A stretch of 64,000 bases of DNA, taken from the NCBI RefSeq assembly GCF_005844325.1, contig NZ_SPFY01000004.1, forward strand, positions 1-64,000, in the 5' to 3' direction. Origin of the DNA: Collinsella aerofaciens (GTDB lineage Bacteria > Actinomycetota > Coriobacteriia > Coriobacteriales > Coriobacteriaceae). Below are positions 46,704-55,562 of the stretch, piece after piece. Both the position numbers and the translations under genes were made by a program. Under the pieces are notes generated by a model, which worked only from the letters and a program-made list of their open reading frames with translations, made no database searches and was not told where the DNA came from. The number at the start of each line of letters is the position of its first letter. Positions within the stretch are counted from its first letter, which is position 1.

Positions 46704-47987
46704 CTAAATGGTTTCCAAGAAAGCCTCAATCCTGGTTTGCAGTTGGCCTGCATCCTCGCCGGCGTAGTCGGTCGTGATGTGCATAAACGGAATGCCGGCC
46801 TCCTCGGCAGCCTTCTCCACGGCAAACGACTCCATCTCGTAGAGCGTGCAGAACTGCAGGGCCACGTCGACGATGCCGTCGGCATGCAAGTCCTTGGCCA
46901 TCTGGACAATGTCCTTCATACGCTGATCGTTGGGCGTAAAGACGGCGCAGTTAATCTTAAAGTAGCGCTCGGCGATGGCGTCGAGCATCTCTTCGACCGT
47001 CTCACCGGACTCGTCGACCAGGTCCTTGTAGTAGCGCGAGCCCGTGCAGGACTCCTCGCCTACCACAACGCCGCCGGCCTTCTCGATGAGGTTGAACAGC
47101 TTCCAGTTGGGCACGGCCATGGGCGTGCCGGTGTACAGGATGCGCTTGGTCCCCTTGGGCGCCACGCCCTCGCCGGCCTCAACGCGCTGCTCGCACTCGG
47201 CGGCCATCTCGTTGATGGCTCCGGTCAGACGCGGCGTATCGTCCATAAAGGCGGCCTGAACGGTCAGCAGGCTGTCGAGACCGCTGATGGGCGCCGGATC
47301 GGCAGCGCGCGTGGCAGCCAGACGCTGCAGGGCGCGACGCTTCTCGTTGACGGCGTGGATGGCAGCCTTCAGGCGCTCAGGCGTAATCGTGACGCCGCAC
47401 TCGTCCTCGATCTTGGCGGCGAGCTTCTTGACCTCGGCCTTCCAGGTCACGAGCGTCGACTCGTCGTGCACGTTGGGAATATCCATGACGTGCATGTTCT
47501 TTTGCGTGGCAAAGAACTCGTAGGCTTTCTTCTTACCGTCGCAGGTGTTCTCGCCTACCACCAGGTCACTCGACTCAATGTAGGGGCAGACCTCGCCCAG
47601 CTTAAAGCCGGCAAAGCTCTTGATAAGCGGGCAGGTGTTGCGCGGCAGGTGCTCCTCGACCTTATCGGTTGCCCAATCGGCACCCGAGCACAGGCCCACG
47701 GGAATGCCGTCACAGGCAAGCACGATCTCCTCGGGCACGTACACGCAGAACGAGCCGACGATCTTGGTGGCCTCGCCGGCCTCCTTCTTGTCGAGCATCT
47801 CCTTAATACGGCCGCTGTGGATGTTGGTGGCGACAAAATCCAGGTAGGACGTGGACTTGGGGCGATTGTTCTGCGTCAGGAACATATCGCCGTACATCTG
47901 GCCCACGGCGCCCAGCAGCATGTCGTGGTCGGCAAGATTCATGCCGAGGCTCTCCCACATCGGATGGAAATCGAATTCTTCAGCCAT
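46704..47987 (-). CDS. 2-hydroxyacyl-CoA dehydratase-like protein (double-cubane cluster protein family), paralogue 1
   Basis: 427 residues, homologous to the gene at 45386-46549. It has [35 protein letters not shown] and [11 protein letters not shown], with cysteines at the positions of its paralogue. It carries a longer N terminus of about 60 residues. The ATG at 47987 follows GAGGGGGAACC. It is first in the operon. A homodimeric double-cubane cluster protein, or a heterodimer with its paralogue, are both possible; the substrate is unknown. Confidence 0.85.
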   Translation of the reverse strand: MAEEFDFHPMWESLGMNLADHDMLLGAVGQMYGDMFLTQNNRPKSTSYLDFVATNIHSGRIKEMLDKKEAGEATKIVGSFCVYVPEEIVLACDGIPVGLCSGADWATDKVEEHLPRNTCPLIKSFAGFKLGEVCPYIESSDLVVGENTCDGKKKAYEFFATQKNMHVMDIPNVHDESTLVTWKAEVKKLAAKIEDECGVTITPERLKAAIHAVNEKRRALQRLAATRAADPAPISGLDSLLTVQAAFMDDTPRLTGAINEMAAECEQRVEAGEGVAPKGTKRILYTGTPMAVPNWKLFNLIEKAGGVVVGEESCTGSRYYKDLVDESGETVEEMLDAIAERYFKINCAVFTPNDQRMKDIVQMAKDLHADGIVDVALQFCTLYEMESFAVEKAAEEAGIPFMHITTDYAGEDAGQLQTRIEAFLETI

Positions 47988-48151
47988 GACGGTTCCCCCT
48001 CTCGAACCAAATACGGATAACTACGGTATTGCTGCACGGTGGGTGGCGAAAACCCAGCCGTGCTCAAACCCGGAATTTTGGGGAACCTGCTTTGCAGCTG
48101 ATTATTTAGTTGTGCGTCGTCTCTCCCGGAGCCGTGAACATACCTGCTCAT
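47939..48151 (-). CDS. Possible small leader ORF overlapping the dehydratase start
   Basis: 70 codons starting at the ATG that overlaps the stop of the 22-codon leader ORF by four bases (ATGA) and running 49 bases into the dehydratase gene in another frame. The product would be basic and polar, without a recognisable domain. It may be fortuitous, or translation through it may control initiation at 47987. Confidence 0.3.
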   Translation of the reverse strand: MSRYVHGSGRDDAQLNNQLQSRFPKIPGLSTAGFSPPTVQQYRSYPYLVREGEPSWLKNSISIRCGRASA

Positions 48152-48216
48152 ATGCGGCTCCGAGCCATATACAGGGCGCGCACGGCAACGCGACGCGAAT
48201 ATGTCTTATGCGGCAT
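48148..48216 (-). CDS. Possible 22-residue leader peptide (MPHKTYSRRVAVRALYMARS...)
   Basis: Short ORF with a strong ribosome binding site (AAAAGGAGG, eight bases before ATG) in the long leader of the dehydratase operon. It is arginine-rich (six Arg of 22). Its stop overlaps the next ATG and lies inside a hairpin whose arms are CGGAGCCG and CGGCTCCG (48124-48160). This arrangement resembles a translation-coupled attenuator. Confidence 0.4.
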   Translation of the reverse strand: MPHKTYSRRVAVRALYMARSRI

Positions 48217-48321
48217 CGGCGCGCCCTCCTTTTCTCGTCGAAGGTAACTATATCAACGGTTGTCGTCAAGACGAACACCGTCGACACGCGTACGACAACG
48301 TTGGGATGTGAGCATCTCGCT

Positions 48322-48343
48322 GTCTGATAATTAATTATCAGAC
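48322..48343. promoter_or_regulatory. Perfect 22-bp palindrome, probable operator
   Basis: Two 11-base arms, GTCTGATAATT and AATTATCAGAC, meet without a spacer. It is A+T-rich in G+C-rich DNA, 335 bases upstream of the dehydratase gene and about 105 upstream of the 22-codon leader ORF. Most likely a dimeric repressor site. The rest of 47988-48395 holds the leader ORFs and no other gene. Confidence 0.6.
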
Positions 48344-48395
48344 TGATAAGGTTTAGTCATGTAGAAATCGGCGAACGGCGAAGTGAAAACAAAGC

Positions 48396-48418
48396 GGTCG
48401 AGGACTACCTCCTCGACC
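48396..48418 (-). terminator. Rho-independent terminator of the modABC operon
   Basis: Stem GGTCGAGGA / TCCTCGACC with a 5-base loop, followed by GCTTTGTTTT on the minus strand, 15 bases after the modC stop. Confidence 0.85.
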
Positions 48419-48432
48419 GCATCGCACCCGCA

Positions 48433-49503
48433 TTATCGGCAAACGAGATGAATCCTGCTTGCATCAAAATGCATGCGCAGAGTCTCACCCGCCTGCGGCA
48501 GCTCTTCCACGGGTACACTCACCTTATTCACCTTCCACTGCAGACGCGTGGGCGCATCAGCACGCGGCACGTCCAGCAGCACCAGCCGCTCAAAGCGCGA
48601 ATCGCTCACACGGGCCACGTGCAAATCGTAGCTGTTGCGACCGCGCTCCGCGCGATTGTCAACATGGAAGTAGCTCGCACGAATACCGAGGTACGTCACG
48701 TTATCGGGAACCTCATGGCCCACGTTAAAGGTCATGCCCCAGTCCAGGGCTTCAACTTCCTGAGACCCGATCTTGCGCGCCCGGCTTGTGTTCTTGCAGC
48801 CCGTCAGGCGCAGCGCCGCCAGCGTCTGCGGACGGCGGACCACGTCCTCGACGGAGCCGATCTCCTCAACATGCCCGTCGTGCATCACGCAGATGCGCTG
48901 GCACAGGCGGCACGCTTCGTCGATGTCGTGGCTCACGTAGAGCACGGTGCGGTTGCATACATCGAACAGGTCGAGCATGTTTTGCTCAAGCGCGCTCTTG
49001 AGATACGCATCGAGCGCGCTCATGGGCTCGTCGAACATAAAAATGCCCGGATGCGCCGCCACCATACGGGCAAGCGCCACGCGTTGCTGCTGCCCGCCCG
49101 AGAGTCGCGCGGGGTAGCGATCGACAAAATCGGCCAGACCGAAAATGCCCAAATAGCGCTCGGCGAGCTTTTTGCGCGCGGCGGCGTCGCCAGCATCCTT
49201 TACACCGGCGCATACGTTATCGGCCACCGTCATGTTGGGAAACAGCTGATAGTTTTGAAACAACAGGGCGCATTTTCGCTCCTGGGGTGACAGGTTGATG
49301 CCAGCCGCCGAGTCAAAAAAGGTCACGCCGTTGACGACGATCTTGCCCTCGTCGGGCGTCTCCACGCCGGCAATGCAGCGCAGCGTGCAGCTCTTGCCGC
49401 AGCCCGAGGCACCAAGCAGCGCCACACGCTCCTCGCCGGCCTCAAGCTGCATATCGAGCATAAACCCCGGATAGCGCTTTTTTATGTCCAGAACGAGTGA
49501 CAT
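48433..49503 (-). CDS. modC: Molybdate ABC transporter ATP-binding protein ModC
   Basis: 356-residue ATPase of the molybdate importer. Walker A GASGCGKS, the Q loop in LFQNYQLF, ABC signature LSGGQQQRVALARM, Walker B GIFMFDEP and the H loop SHDIDEA are all present. The C-terminal 120 residues form an accessory (MOP/TOBE-like) regulatory region. It starts three bases after modB. Assignment to molybdate rather than sulfate rests on the neighbours modA, modB, mogA and moeA. Confidence 0.92.
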   Translation of the reverse strand: MSLVLDIKKRYPGFMLDMQLEAGEERVALLGASGCGKSCTLRCIAGVETPDEGKIVVNGVTFFDSAAGINLSPQERKCALLFQNYQLFPNMTVADNVCAGVKDAGDAAARKKLAERYLGIFGLADFVDRYPARLSGGQQQRVALARMVAAHPGIFMFDEPMSALDAYLKSALEQNMLDLFDVCNRTVLYVSHDIDEACRLCQRICVMHDGHVEEIGSVEDVVRRPQTLAALRLTGCKNTSRARKIGSQEVEALDWGMTFNVGHEVPDNVTYLGIRASYFHVDNRAERGRNSYDLHVARVSDSRFERLVLLDVPRADAPTRLQWKVNKVSVPVEELPQAGETLRMHFDASRIHLVCR

Positions 49504-49506
49504 GGC

Positions 49507-50946
49507 CTATCGACCTCCCTGCATAGCGGGCTCATCGCGCATGAGCTCGGCCAGTGCCTCGCGATCGATACGCAAGGCATCACCGCCCGCCGGGTCGAGT
49601 GAATCGCCCTGTCCGGCGAGATCTTTGGCCTGCTTACGTTCCGCACGGGAAAGGCCACGCTCGCGGTATTTTTGCGAATGCGCCGTGTACATGTTGATGA
49701 ACAGGATGACTAGGAAGCTGAACGCTATTACGACCACGACCCAAAAGAGGGCCACCGACGTATTGCCGCCCATCCATTCAAAGTAAATCGCAATGGGAAT
49801 GGTCTGCGTAATACCGGCATAGTTGCCCGCAAAGAACAGGGTGCAGCCAAACTCGCCCATGGCGCGGGCAAAGGCGAGCACCGTGCCGGCGGCAATCGAG
49901 GGCCAGCCGAGCGGCATCATGAGTTTGGTGAAGATGCGTCGCTCGGACCAGCCCAGCGTGCGCGCCGCATCGAGCATTTGCGTGTCGAGGCTCTCAAAGG
50001 CGCCGAGCGCCGTACGGTAGACCAGGGGAAACGATACCACCACGGCAGAGATCACCGCCGCCGGCCACGTAAAGACAATCGAGACGCCGTGCGCGATAAG
50101 CCACTGGCCCACCCCGGTCGAGCGGCCAAACAGCATAAGGAGCAGAAAGCCGCAGACCGTGGGCGGCAACACCATGGGGATGGTAAAGACCGAGTCGAGC
50201 AGGCCCTTGATGCGACTCGAGGTGCCCATGGTCTTCCACGCGGCAAACAGGCCCAGCGCAAAGGAGATCAGCAGGGCAAGGCCGCTCGTTTTAATGGACA
50301 CCCAAAACGGTCGGTAGTCGATGCCGCCCAATAAGGAGGCCAGAGAGGTCAAGGGCCCCTGCTCATCCCGCAACACGACAGACGATGCTTCTACCATTTG
50401 AGCGCTATCAAGCCAACGCGCGCCGCCTTTGGCATCACCCGAGGCTGATGCAATCACCACATAGCGGCCCCCATCCGCACCGCGCTCGTCAAAGCCATAG
50501 GTATACCCGCCGGCATCAAACGTTGTTTCCGCCGTGACATACCAAGGAAGATCCACGTCCCCTAGCTGCGCACCTCCCATACAGTTTGCGCTGTCGAGCT
50601 CACAGACGAGGGCCTTGAGACCCGATACGCACTCGTTGTTCTGCGGATCCAATCCATACCTCTCGATCGCCTTGGGCGATATCCACACCACAACGCGATC
50701 GGCAGCAGGCGCCACTACAAGGTCCACGTCCTCGTCAACGGGAAACCGGTAGCCCTCAGGCTGGCCCTCCATGGCACGAGCGGTCCCCTTGGCCAACCGC
50801 TCAAAACCCTCGATCCCATAGGAAAGCCCATGAGCAGTCGCAGCAACCTGGGCCCCGTCCTCAGCGTCCCCAGCAAACGCAAATCCCGGCACCCAGCAAA
50901 GCGCGAAGGTCAAAGCACAGGCGACAAGGATGCGGAATCTATTAAG
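49507..50946 (-). CDS. modB: Molybdate ABC transporter permease ModB with N-terminal extracytoplasmic domain
   Basis: 479 residues from a GTG at 50946 with GGAG seven bases upstream. A signal sequence (NRFRILVACALTFALCWVPG, cut near AFA-GD) leads into about 190 residues outside the membrane. These are followed by a ModB-type permease domain (about residues 215-430; five to six helices, with the EAA-like loop DAARTLGWSERRIFTKLMMPL) and a charged cytoplasmic tail. Usual ModB proteins are about 220-260 residues without the N-terminal domain. The extra domain contains two cysteines (in ECVSGLKALVCEL) plus one in NCMGG, and I do not recognise its family. Confidence 0.88.
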   Translation of the reverse strand, partial: LNRFRILVACALTFALCWVPGFAFAGDAEDGAQVAATAHGLSYGIEGFERLAKGTARAMEGQPEGYRFPVDEDVDLVVAPAADRVVVWISPKAIERYGLDPQNNECVSGLKALVCELDSANCMGGAQLGDVDLPWYVTAETTFDAGGYTYGFDERGADGGRYVVIASASGDAKGGARWLDSAQMVEASSVVLRDEQGPLTSLASLLGGIDYRPFWVSIKTSGLALLISFALGLFAAWKTMGTSSRIKGLLDSVFTIPMVLPPTVCGFLLLMLFGRSTGVGQWLIAHGVSIVFTWPAAVISAVVVSFPLVYRTALGAFESLDTQMLDAARTLGWSERRIFTKLMMPLGWPSIAAGTVLAFARAMGEFGCTLFFAGNYAGITQTIPIAIYFEWMGGNTSVALFWVVVVIAFSFLVILFINMYTAHSQKYRERGLSRAERKQAKDLAGQGDSLDPAGGDALRIDREALAELMRDEPAMQGGR

Positions 50947-51017
50947 CACGAAAAGCTCCAAGCGAATATAAGGACGGAGTGAGACACAAAACGATGGAAT
51001 TATCGCGCCAAGCCGCA

Positions 51018-51887
51018 CTACGCGGAAAGCTCAAAGCCGTACTTAGCCCAAATCTTCTGAGCCTTCCTGTTGGACAGACAGAAGTCGATGAACGCCTTGG
51101 CTTCGTCGGCGTGCTCAGAGCTCTCGGCAACGGCACCCGGATACACGATGGGCTTGTGCGAATCCTCGGGACACACAAAGGCCTCCTCGATGCCGTCGTA
51201 GCGGAAGATATCGGAGCTGTAGACAAAGCCGGCCACGCAGTCGCCCGTGGACACATAGGCGGCGGCGGTACCAACTTTGTCGGCCAGGGCCACCTTTTCG
51301 GCGATCTCGGGCGCATACTCGCCGTCGTCGCCCTCGGTGCCGGTGTAGAGGCCCACGGAAGCCAGCGCCTGGTTGGCGTACTTGCCGGCGGGGACGGTCT
51401 TGGCGTCGCCAATGGCGATCTTACCGTCCAGGTTCGCGACGTCGGCGATGGCCTCGACCTTGGTGTCGGAGCCCTCGGCGCGAATGATCACGAGATCGTT
51501 GACGAACATGTCCTCACGCGTGTCGGCGTCGACGAGCTCGGCGGCCTCGGCGTCGTCCATGGTACCCTTGGAAGCGGTGATGAGCACGTCGACGGCGGCA
51601 CCGGCGCGCATCTGCTCGACAAGGTCGCCAGACGCCTTAAACTGCGTGTCGGCAAAGGTGGTGCCGGTCTGGTCGGTGTAAAGCTCCTGAACCTCGGGCA
51701 GAGCCTTCTCGAGCGAGTTGGCGGCAAAGACCTGCAGCTCGACAGCCTTCTTCTTAGAGAAAGACTTGGCGGAGCCGGCATCGGAACCAGCGGGCTCGGA
51801 CGTCTTTTTGCCCGAGCAACCGGCAAGGCCAAGGCCGGCGGCAGCAGAAAGCGAGACGAAACCGCGGCGTGAAACCATATCGAACAT
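51018..51887 (-). CDS. modA: Molybdate-binding lipoprotein ModA
   Basis: 289-residue substrate-binding protein. The N terminus has a lipoprotein signal with lipobox LGLAGC (Cys near residue 24), preceded by an RR pair. The ModA-type pattern is seen in QVFAANSLEKALPEV near residues 54-68 and in AYVSTGDCVAGFVYSSD. The ATG at 51887 has AAAGGG upstream; the in-frame codon six bases earlier is TTG. It is the first gene of modA-modB-modC, with 71 bases before modB. Confidence 0.93.
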   Translation of the reverse strand: MFDMVSRRGFVSLSAAAGLGLAGCSGKKTSEPAGSDAGSAKSFSKKKAVELQVFAANSLEKALPEVQELYTDQTGTTFADTQFKASGDLVEQMRAGAAVDVLITASKGTMDDAEAAELVDADTREDMFVNDLVIIRAEGSDTKVEAIADVANLDGKIAIGDAKTVPAGKYANQALASVGLYTGTEGDDGEYAPEIAEKVALADKVGTAAAYVSTGDCVAGFVYSSDIFRYDGIEEAFVCPEDSHKPIVYPGAVAESSEHADEAKAFIDFCLSNRKAQKIWAKYGFELSA

Positions 51888-51947
51888 ATTCAACCCTTTC
51901 GGATCTTGTGCCCGGGTACCCCACCGCGGGCTTTAATCTGCAATCAG

Positions 51948-52000
51948 ATTATACTTCTGCGCGAATAATGAAAGTGAGAAATTATTCTCGTCAGAGAATA
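51948..52000 (-). promoter_or_regulatory. modA promoter with overlapping inverted-repeat operators
   Basis: A minus-strand TATAAT lies at 51948-51953. Just upstream, GAATAAT and ATTATTC (51963-51987) form one inverted repeat with an 11-base spacer, and TATTCTC / GAGAATA (51983-52000) forms a second that shares a half-site. Together they cover the -35 region and beyond, consistent with a repressor of molybdate uptake. The sequence is not the E. coli ModE consensus. Confidence 0.55.
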
Positions 52001-52090
52001 TAGTTTCGAATTACCGTGCACCTCGGCGTCGCTTCGGCGGAAAACAAAGGCGGAGCAGCCGTTCAGGTCGCCCCGCCGCAGGTAAACCGC

Positions 52091-52570
52091 TTAGTTGGTA
52101 TGTCCGCCGCCCGCTGTCATCTGAGCCGCATGCTCCAGCTGGTCTGCTATGGCCTCCCAGCTTTCGCGGGCGGCCTTCGTAGAACCGGGAAAGTTTACGA
52201 CAAGTGTATGACCTCGTTGCATGCAAATAGCGCGCGAGAGCATAGCGCGGCGCGTCTTGGTCATCGAATACGCACGGATTGCCTCGGCAATACCCGGCAC
52301 ATCGCGGTCACAGACGGCACGCGTCGCCTCGGGTGTTACGTCGCGCATCGAAAGCCCCGTGCCGCCGCAGGTGAGCACGACATTGGCGTGGCACTCATCG
52401 GCGGCTTCCGCAATGGCATCACCGATCTCGCTGACGTCGTCACGCACGACCACATGCGAGGCGACCGTCCAGCCCTGTGCCACGATAAGCTCCTCGAGCG
52501 CAGCACCCGCCTCGTCCTGGGCAAGATCGCGCGTATCCGAGCACGTCACAATCGAAATCTTCAACTCCAT
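52091..52570 (-). CDS. mogA: Molybdopterin adenylyltransferase, MogA/MoaB family
   Basis: Adenylates molybdopterin before metal insertion by MoeA. The 159-residue protein has the MoCF-domain motifs VLTCGGTGLSMRDVTPEAT and VNFPGSTKAARESWE. The ATG at 52570 follows AGGAGGAATGCT, ten bases past the moeA stop. The frame upstream overlaps moeA and is rejected. MoaB and MogA cannot be fully separated by eye; the pairing with moeA supports a cofactor role. Confidence 0.9.
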   Translation of the reverse strand: MELKISIVTCSDTRDLAQDEAGAALEELIVAQGWTVASHVVVRDDVSEIGDAIAEAADECHANVVLTCGGTGLSMRDVTPEATRAVCDRDVPGIAEAIRAYSMTKTRRAMLSRAICMQRGHTLVVNFPGSTKAARESWEAIADQLEHAAQMTAGGGHTN

Positions 52571-52580
52571 AGCATTCCTC

Positions 52581-53843
52581 CTATAGCACCGTGCCCTCAG
52601 GCAGGTCGACGCGAACAACGTCCACGGCATCTCCCGCCTTGAGCTCGCACGGTCCTTCGTCAATACGCAACAGGCAGTTCGCACGCTGCATAGTTCCAAG
52701 CAGCGCCGAATTCTGTGTCTTAGCCTCGGTCACCAACAACTCACCGGTCTCGGGGTCGCGCAAAACCGTGGCGCGATCGAAGAAGCGGCGATGCTGTCGC
52801 TTTTTCACGCCGTGCGTGAGCGTCGCCTGCTGCACGGGACGCGTACCCTCGGCAAAGCCGCGCATCTTGCGAATCGCCGGGCGGGCGAGCATCTCAAAGC
52901 CCACATACGCCGCGGCCGGATTGCCTGAAAGCCCCAGGTAGGGCTTACCCCCGAGCAAGCCAAACGTGATGGCCTTGCCCGGACGCATCGAGATGCGGTC
53001 AAACAGCACCTCGCCCTCGCGCCGGACGAGCGCCGTCACATAGTCGTAATCGCCCGCCGAGGCGCCACCGCTCGTAATGACAAAATCGCACTCTCGCGTG
53101 GCGCGATGTACCAGCTCGGCAATCGCTTGCTCATCATCGGGCGCGATGCCGTAGAACACGGGCTCGGCGCCGGCATCGAGTGCCTCGGCCATCAGCGCCG
53201 AGGAGTTGGAATCGCGAATCTGACCACGCGCCGGTACCTTACTCGGTGCGACCAGTTCCGTGCCCAGCGAGATGATGCCCACACGCGGGGCAGCGTGCAC
53301 CTTCACGCTCGCGTATCCGGCGCTCGCCAGCAGACCCGCGCCCGCCGGAGCCACGACCTCGCCGGCGTGCATCACAACATCGCCGGCATGGGCCTCCTCG
53401 GCAGCAGAGCGAACGTTCTCCCCTACCTTGGCCGGCGCCGAAAAGCGAACGTGCGAGCCCTCGTTGCCGTCACCGTCGAGCACATCGACGATCTCGTACT
53501 TCACCACGGCATCGGCACCCTCGGGCACCGGCGCGCCTGTCATGATGCGGACCGCCTCGCCCGCACCGATTGCGCCCTCAAACACATGGCCCGCGGCCTC
53601 GTGTCCGATAACGTCGAGCGTCACCGGCGCCTCGCCAGATGTCTGCACCAAGTCCGCCGAGCGCACGGCATATCCGTCCATAGCGCTGTTGGCAAACGGC
53701 GAGATATCGATATCGGCCACCGCGTCCTCGGCCAAGGGAAAACCAGCCGCCTGCCACACGGGAATCTCGACGAGATCGGTCGGAGCAACGTGCGACAGGA
53801 CAATCGACTGTGCGTCCTCCAGTGGAATGAGTTTCTCTGCCAT
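52581..53843 (-). CDS. moeA: Molybdopterin molybdenumtransferase MoeA
   Basis: Inserts molybdenum into adenylated molybdopterin. The 420-residue protein has the N-terminal MoeA signature SPFANSAMDGYAV near residues 50-62, the MoCF domain with TSGGASAGDYDYV and GLSGNPAAAYVGF, and the C-terminal barrel domain. The ATG at 53843 has AGAGG six bases upstream; the codon six bases earlier is GTG. It is co-transcribed with mogA and divergent from the CLC antiporter gene. Confidence 0.95.
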   Translation of the reverse strand: MAEKLIPLEDAQSIVLSHVAPTDLVEIPVWQAAGFPLAEDAVADIDISPFANSAMDGYAVRSADLVQTSGEAPVTLDVIGHEAAGHVFEGAIGAGEAVRIMTGAPVPEGADAVVKYEIVDVLDGDGNEGSHVRFSAPAKVGENVRSAAEEAHAGDVVMHAGEVVAPAGAGLLASAGYASVKVHAAPRVGIISLGTELVAPSKVPARGQIRDSNSSALMAEALDAGAEPVFYGIAPDDEQAIAELVHRATRECDFVITSGGASAGDYDYVTALVRREGEVLFDRISMRPGKAITFGLLGGKPYLGLSGNPAAAYVGFEMLARPAIRKMRGFAEGTRPVQQATLTHGVKKRQHRRFFDRATVLRDPETGELLVTEAKTQNSALLGTMQRANCLLRIDEGPCELKAGDAVDVVRVDLPEGTVL

Positions 53844-54018
53844 ATGCACCTCTTAATGCCACGGCGCACAACAGGGGCGCCAATTCTTTATGCTTGTCTC
53901 AGTATAATCCCCCAACGCACGACCGCGACTCGGCCTGTACCCGCAAATACACCTGTCGGTTGCAGGCCGCGAAACAGAATGGAAACCAACCCACCGGCTC
54001 GTCGCGTTTACCGCGTTT

Positions 54019-54024
54019 TATAAT
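54019..54024 (+). promoter_or_regulatory. Candidate -10 element of the CLC antiporter gene
   Basis: A consensus TATAAT 30 bases before the ATG, implying a short leader of roughly 23 bases. No convincing -35 element is seen. A fluoride (crcB) riboswitch was looked for in 53850-54053 and not found. Confidence 0.45.
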
Positions 54025-54053
54025 GCTTGCGTTGCAACCTAAAAGAGGAACGT

Positions 54054-55475
54054 ATGGCTCATAACGACAAACCCGAAAGCGCAAACAAAGCGCAGGATCA
54101 TTCCCAGCCGCTCGACGACGGCGGCTTTTTCTCCCTTAATGACGTCATCACGGCAGGCAGGCATCAACTTACCCGCTCCGAGCATCTCTTGGCTGCCGAC
54201 ACGCGCCGCAACGCCCGCAACCTACTTGCGAGCGCTAAGTTGCTCGTACTCGTCGTCATCGTCTCGCTCGCCATGGGCGTTGCCGCTTGGGCGTTTTTGG
54301 CCTCGCTGAATATCGCGACCGATTATCGCGAGCACCACGTGTGGATTTACGCGTTGCTTCCCGTTGTGGGCGTTGCCACCGCATGGGTGTACAAAAACCA
54401 CGGCCTTGCCGCCAAACGAGGTAACAACCTGGTCATCGACTCCGCCCTGGGCACACGCCTTATCCATATGCGCATGGCCGTCCTCACCTTCGTCTGCTCC
54501 ACACTCACGCACCTAACAGGCGGATCGGCCGGCCGCGAGGGCGCCGCGGTGCAGATTGGCGGCACCATCGCCAGCAACATCTCGAGCCTCGCCCACCTCA
54601 AAAAGCATGACCACCACGACCTCATGCTCGCCGGCATCTCGTCGGCCTTTGGCGCCGTATTCGGTTCACCCCTCGCCGGAGCCTTCTTTGGCATGGAGAT
54701 GTGCTTTATCGGCAAGATCGACTACACCGCGGGCGTCTACTGCCTGGTCGCCTCGTTTACCGGCTACTTTACATCACTTGCCCTGGGTACCGAGTACGAA
54801 GCGAATGTCATCGCCAGCGTTCCCGCTATGACGCCCACAACGGTCGTCATCGTTGTTATCAGCGCCATTATCTTCGGTCTGACGGCACGCCTCTTTGCCT
54901 GGTCAGTTCGAACCGTCAAGAGCCTGTACGGTCGCTTTATCACCAATTATCTTATTCGCGCACTCATAGGTGCACTCGTGGTTTTGGCCGCCTATGCCCT
55001 CCTCGACGCCTGGGACTACGCCGGCCTTTCCACGTGGCTTTCCGGCGCCGGATTTGCCGGCAACACCACCCTGGCGGACGCAGTCATCAAGTTGGTCGTC
55101 ACAGCGCTCACCCTGGGCGCCGGCTTCCAAGGCGGCGAGGTCACGCCCCTGTTTGGTATCGGTGCGGCGCTCGGCGGCTGGATCGGTTGCCTCGTCGGAA
55201 TCGATCCCAGCTTTCTAGCAGCGCTGGGCATGCTCGGCGTGTTCTGCGCCGGCCTTAACGTGCCTATCACCACCTGTATGATGGCCATCGACCTGTTCCA
55301 CGGCACGGCAGCCGGGTTCTTTGTCATCGTGGCCTTTATCAGCTACCTAACCGCCGGACACCGCGGCGTGTACCCCGCCCAGCGCATCATCTCGCCCAAG
55401 CGCCGTTCGCTTATTGTGGATGAGGGCGGTACGGTAGCGGATGCTATCGAGCGCCACAACGACCTGATAGAGTAG
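54054..55475 (+). CDS. CLC-type anion antiporter, possibly fluoride-exporting (CLC-F-like)
   Basis: 473-residue polytopic membrane protein of the CLC family. It has the GREGAAVQIG motif with the gating glutamate, GSPLAGAFFG, and GGEVTPLFGIG in place of the GxFxP sequence of chloride CLCs. GGEVTPLF is the form I associate with fluoride-specific bacterial CLCs, so fluoride/proton exchange is suggested but not proven. The ATG at 54054 follows AGAGGAACG. The first 60 residues are polar and probably cytoplasmic. The gene is divergent from moeA and followed by a lipid kinase on the same strand. Confidence 0.85.
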   Translation: MAHNDKPESANKAQDHSQPLDDGGFFSLNDVITAGRHQLTRSEHLLAADTRRNARNLLASAKLLVLVVIVSLAMGVAAWAFLASLNIATDYREHHVWIYALLPVVGVATAWVYKNHGLAAKRGNNLVIDSALGTRLIHMRMAVLTFVCSTLTHLTGGSAGREGAAVQIGGTIASNISSLAHLKKHDHHDLMLAGISSAFGAVFGSPLAGAFFGMEMCFIGKIDYTAGVYCLVASFTGYFTSLALGTEYEANVIASVPAMTPTTVVIVVISAIIFGLTARLFAWSVRTVKSLYGRFITNYLIRALIGALVVLAAYALLDAWDYAGLSTWLSGAGFAGNTTLADAVIKLVVTALTLGAGFQGGEVTPLFGIGAALGGWIGCLVGIDPSFLAALGMLGVFCAGLNVPITTCMMAIDLFHGTAAGFFVIVAFISYLTAGHRGVYPAQRIISPKRRSLIVDEGGTVADAIERHNDLIE

Positions 55476-55562
55476 ACGTAAGTATTCGACGTGCAGCCAC
55501 AATCGGGGGCAATTCGACCTGAGCGCGACCGCACCGTCACGTCATACGCCGGGAGTCGCCCC

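Noticed and set aside
46550..46909. 120-codon N-terminal extension of dehydratase paralogue 2
   Set aside because: It is an out-of-frame reading of the end of paralogue 1 plus a palindromic element; ATG 46549 has a clear AAGGAG site.
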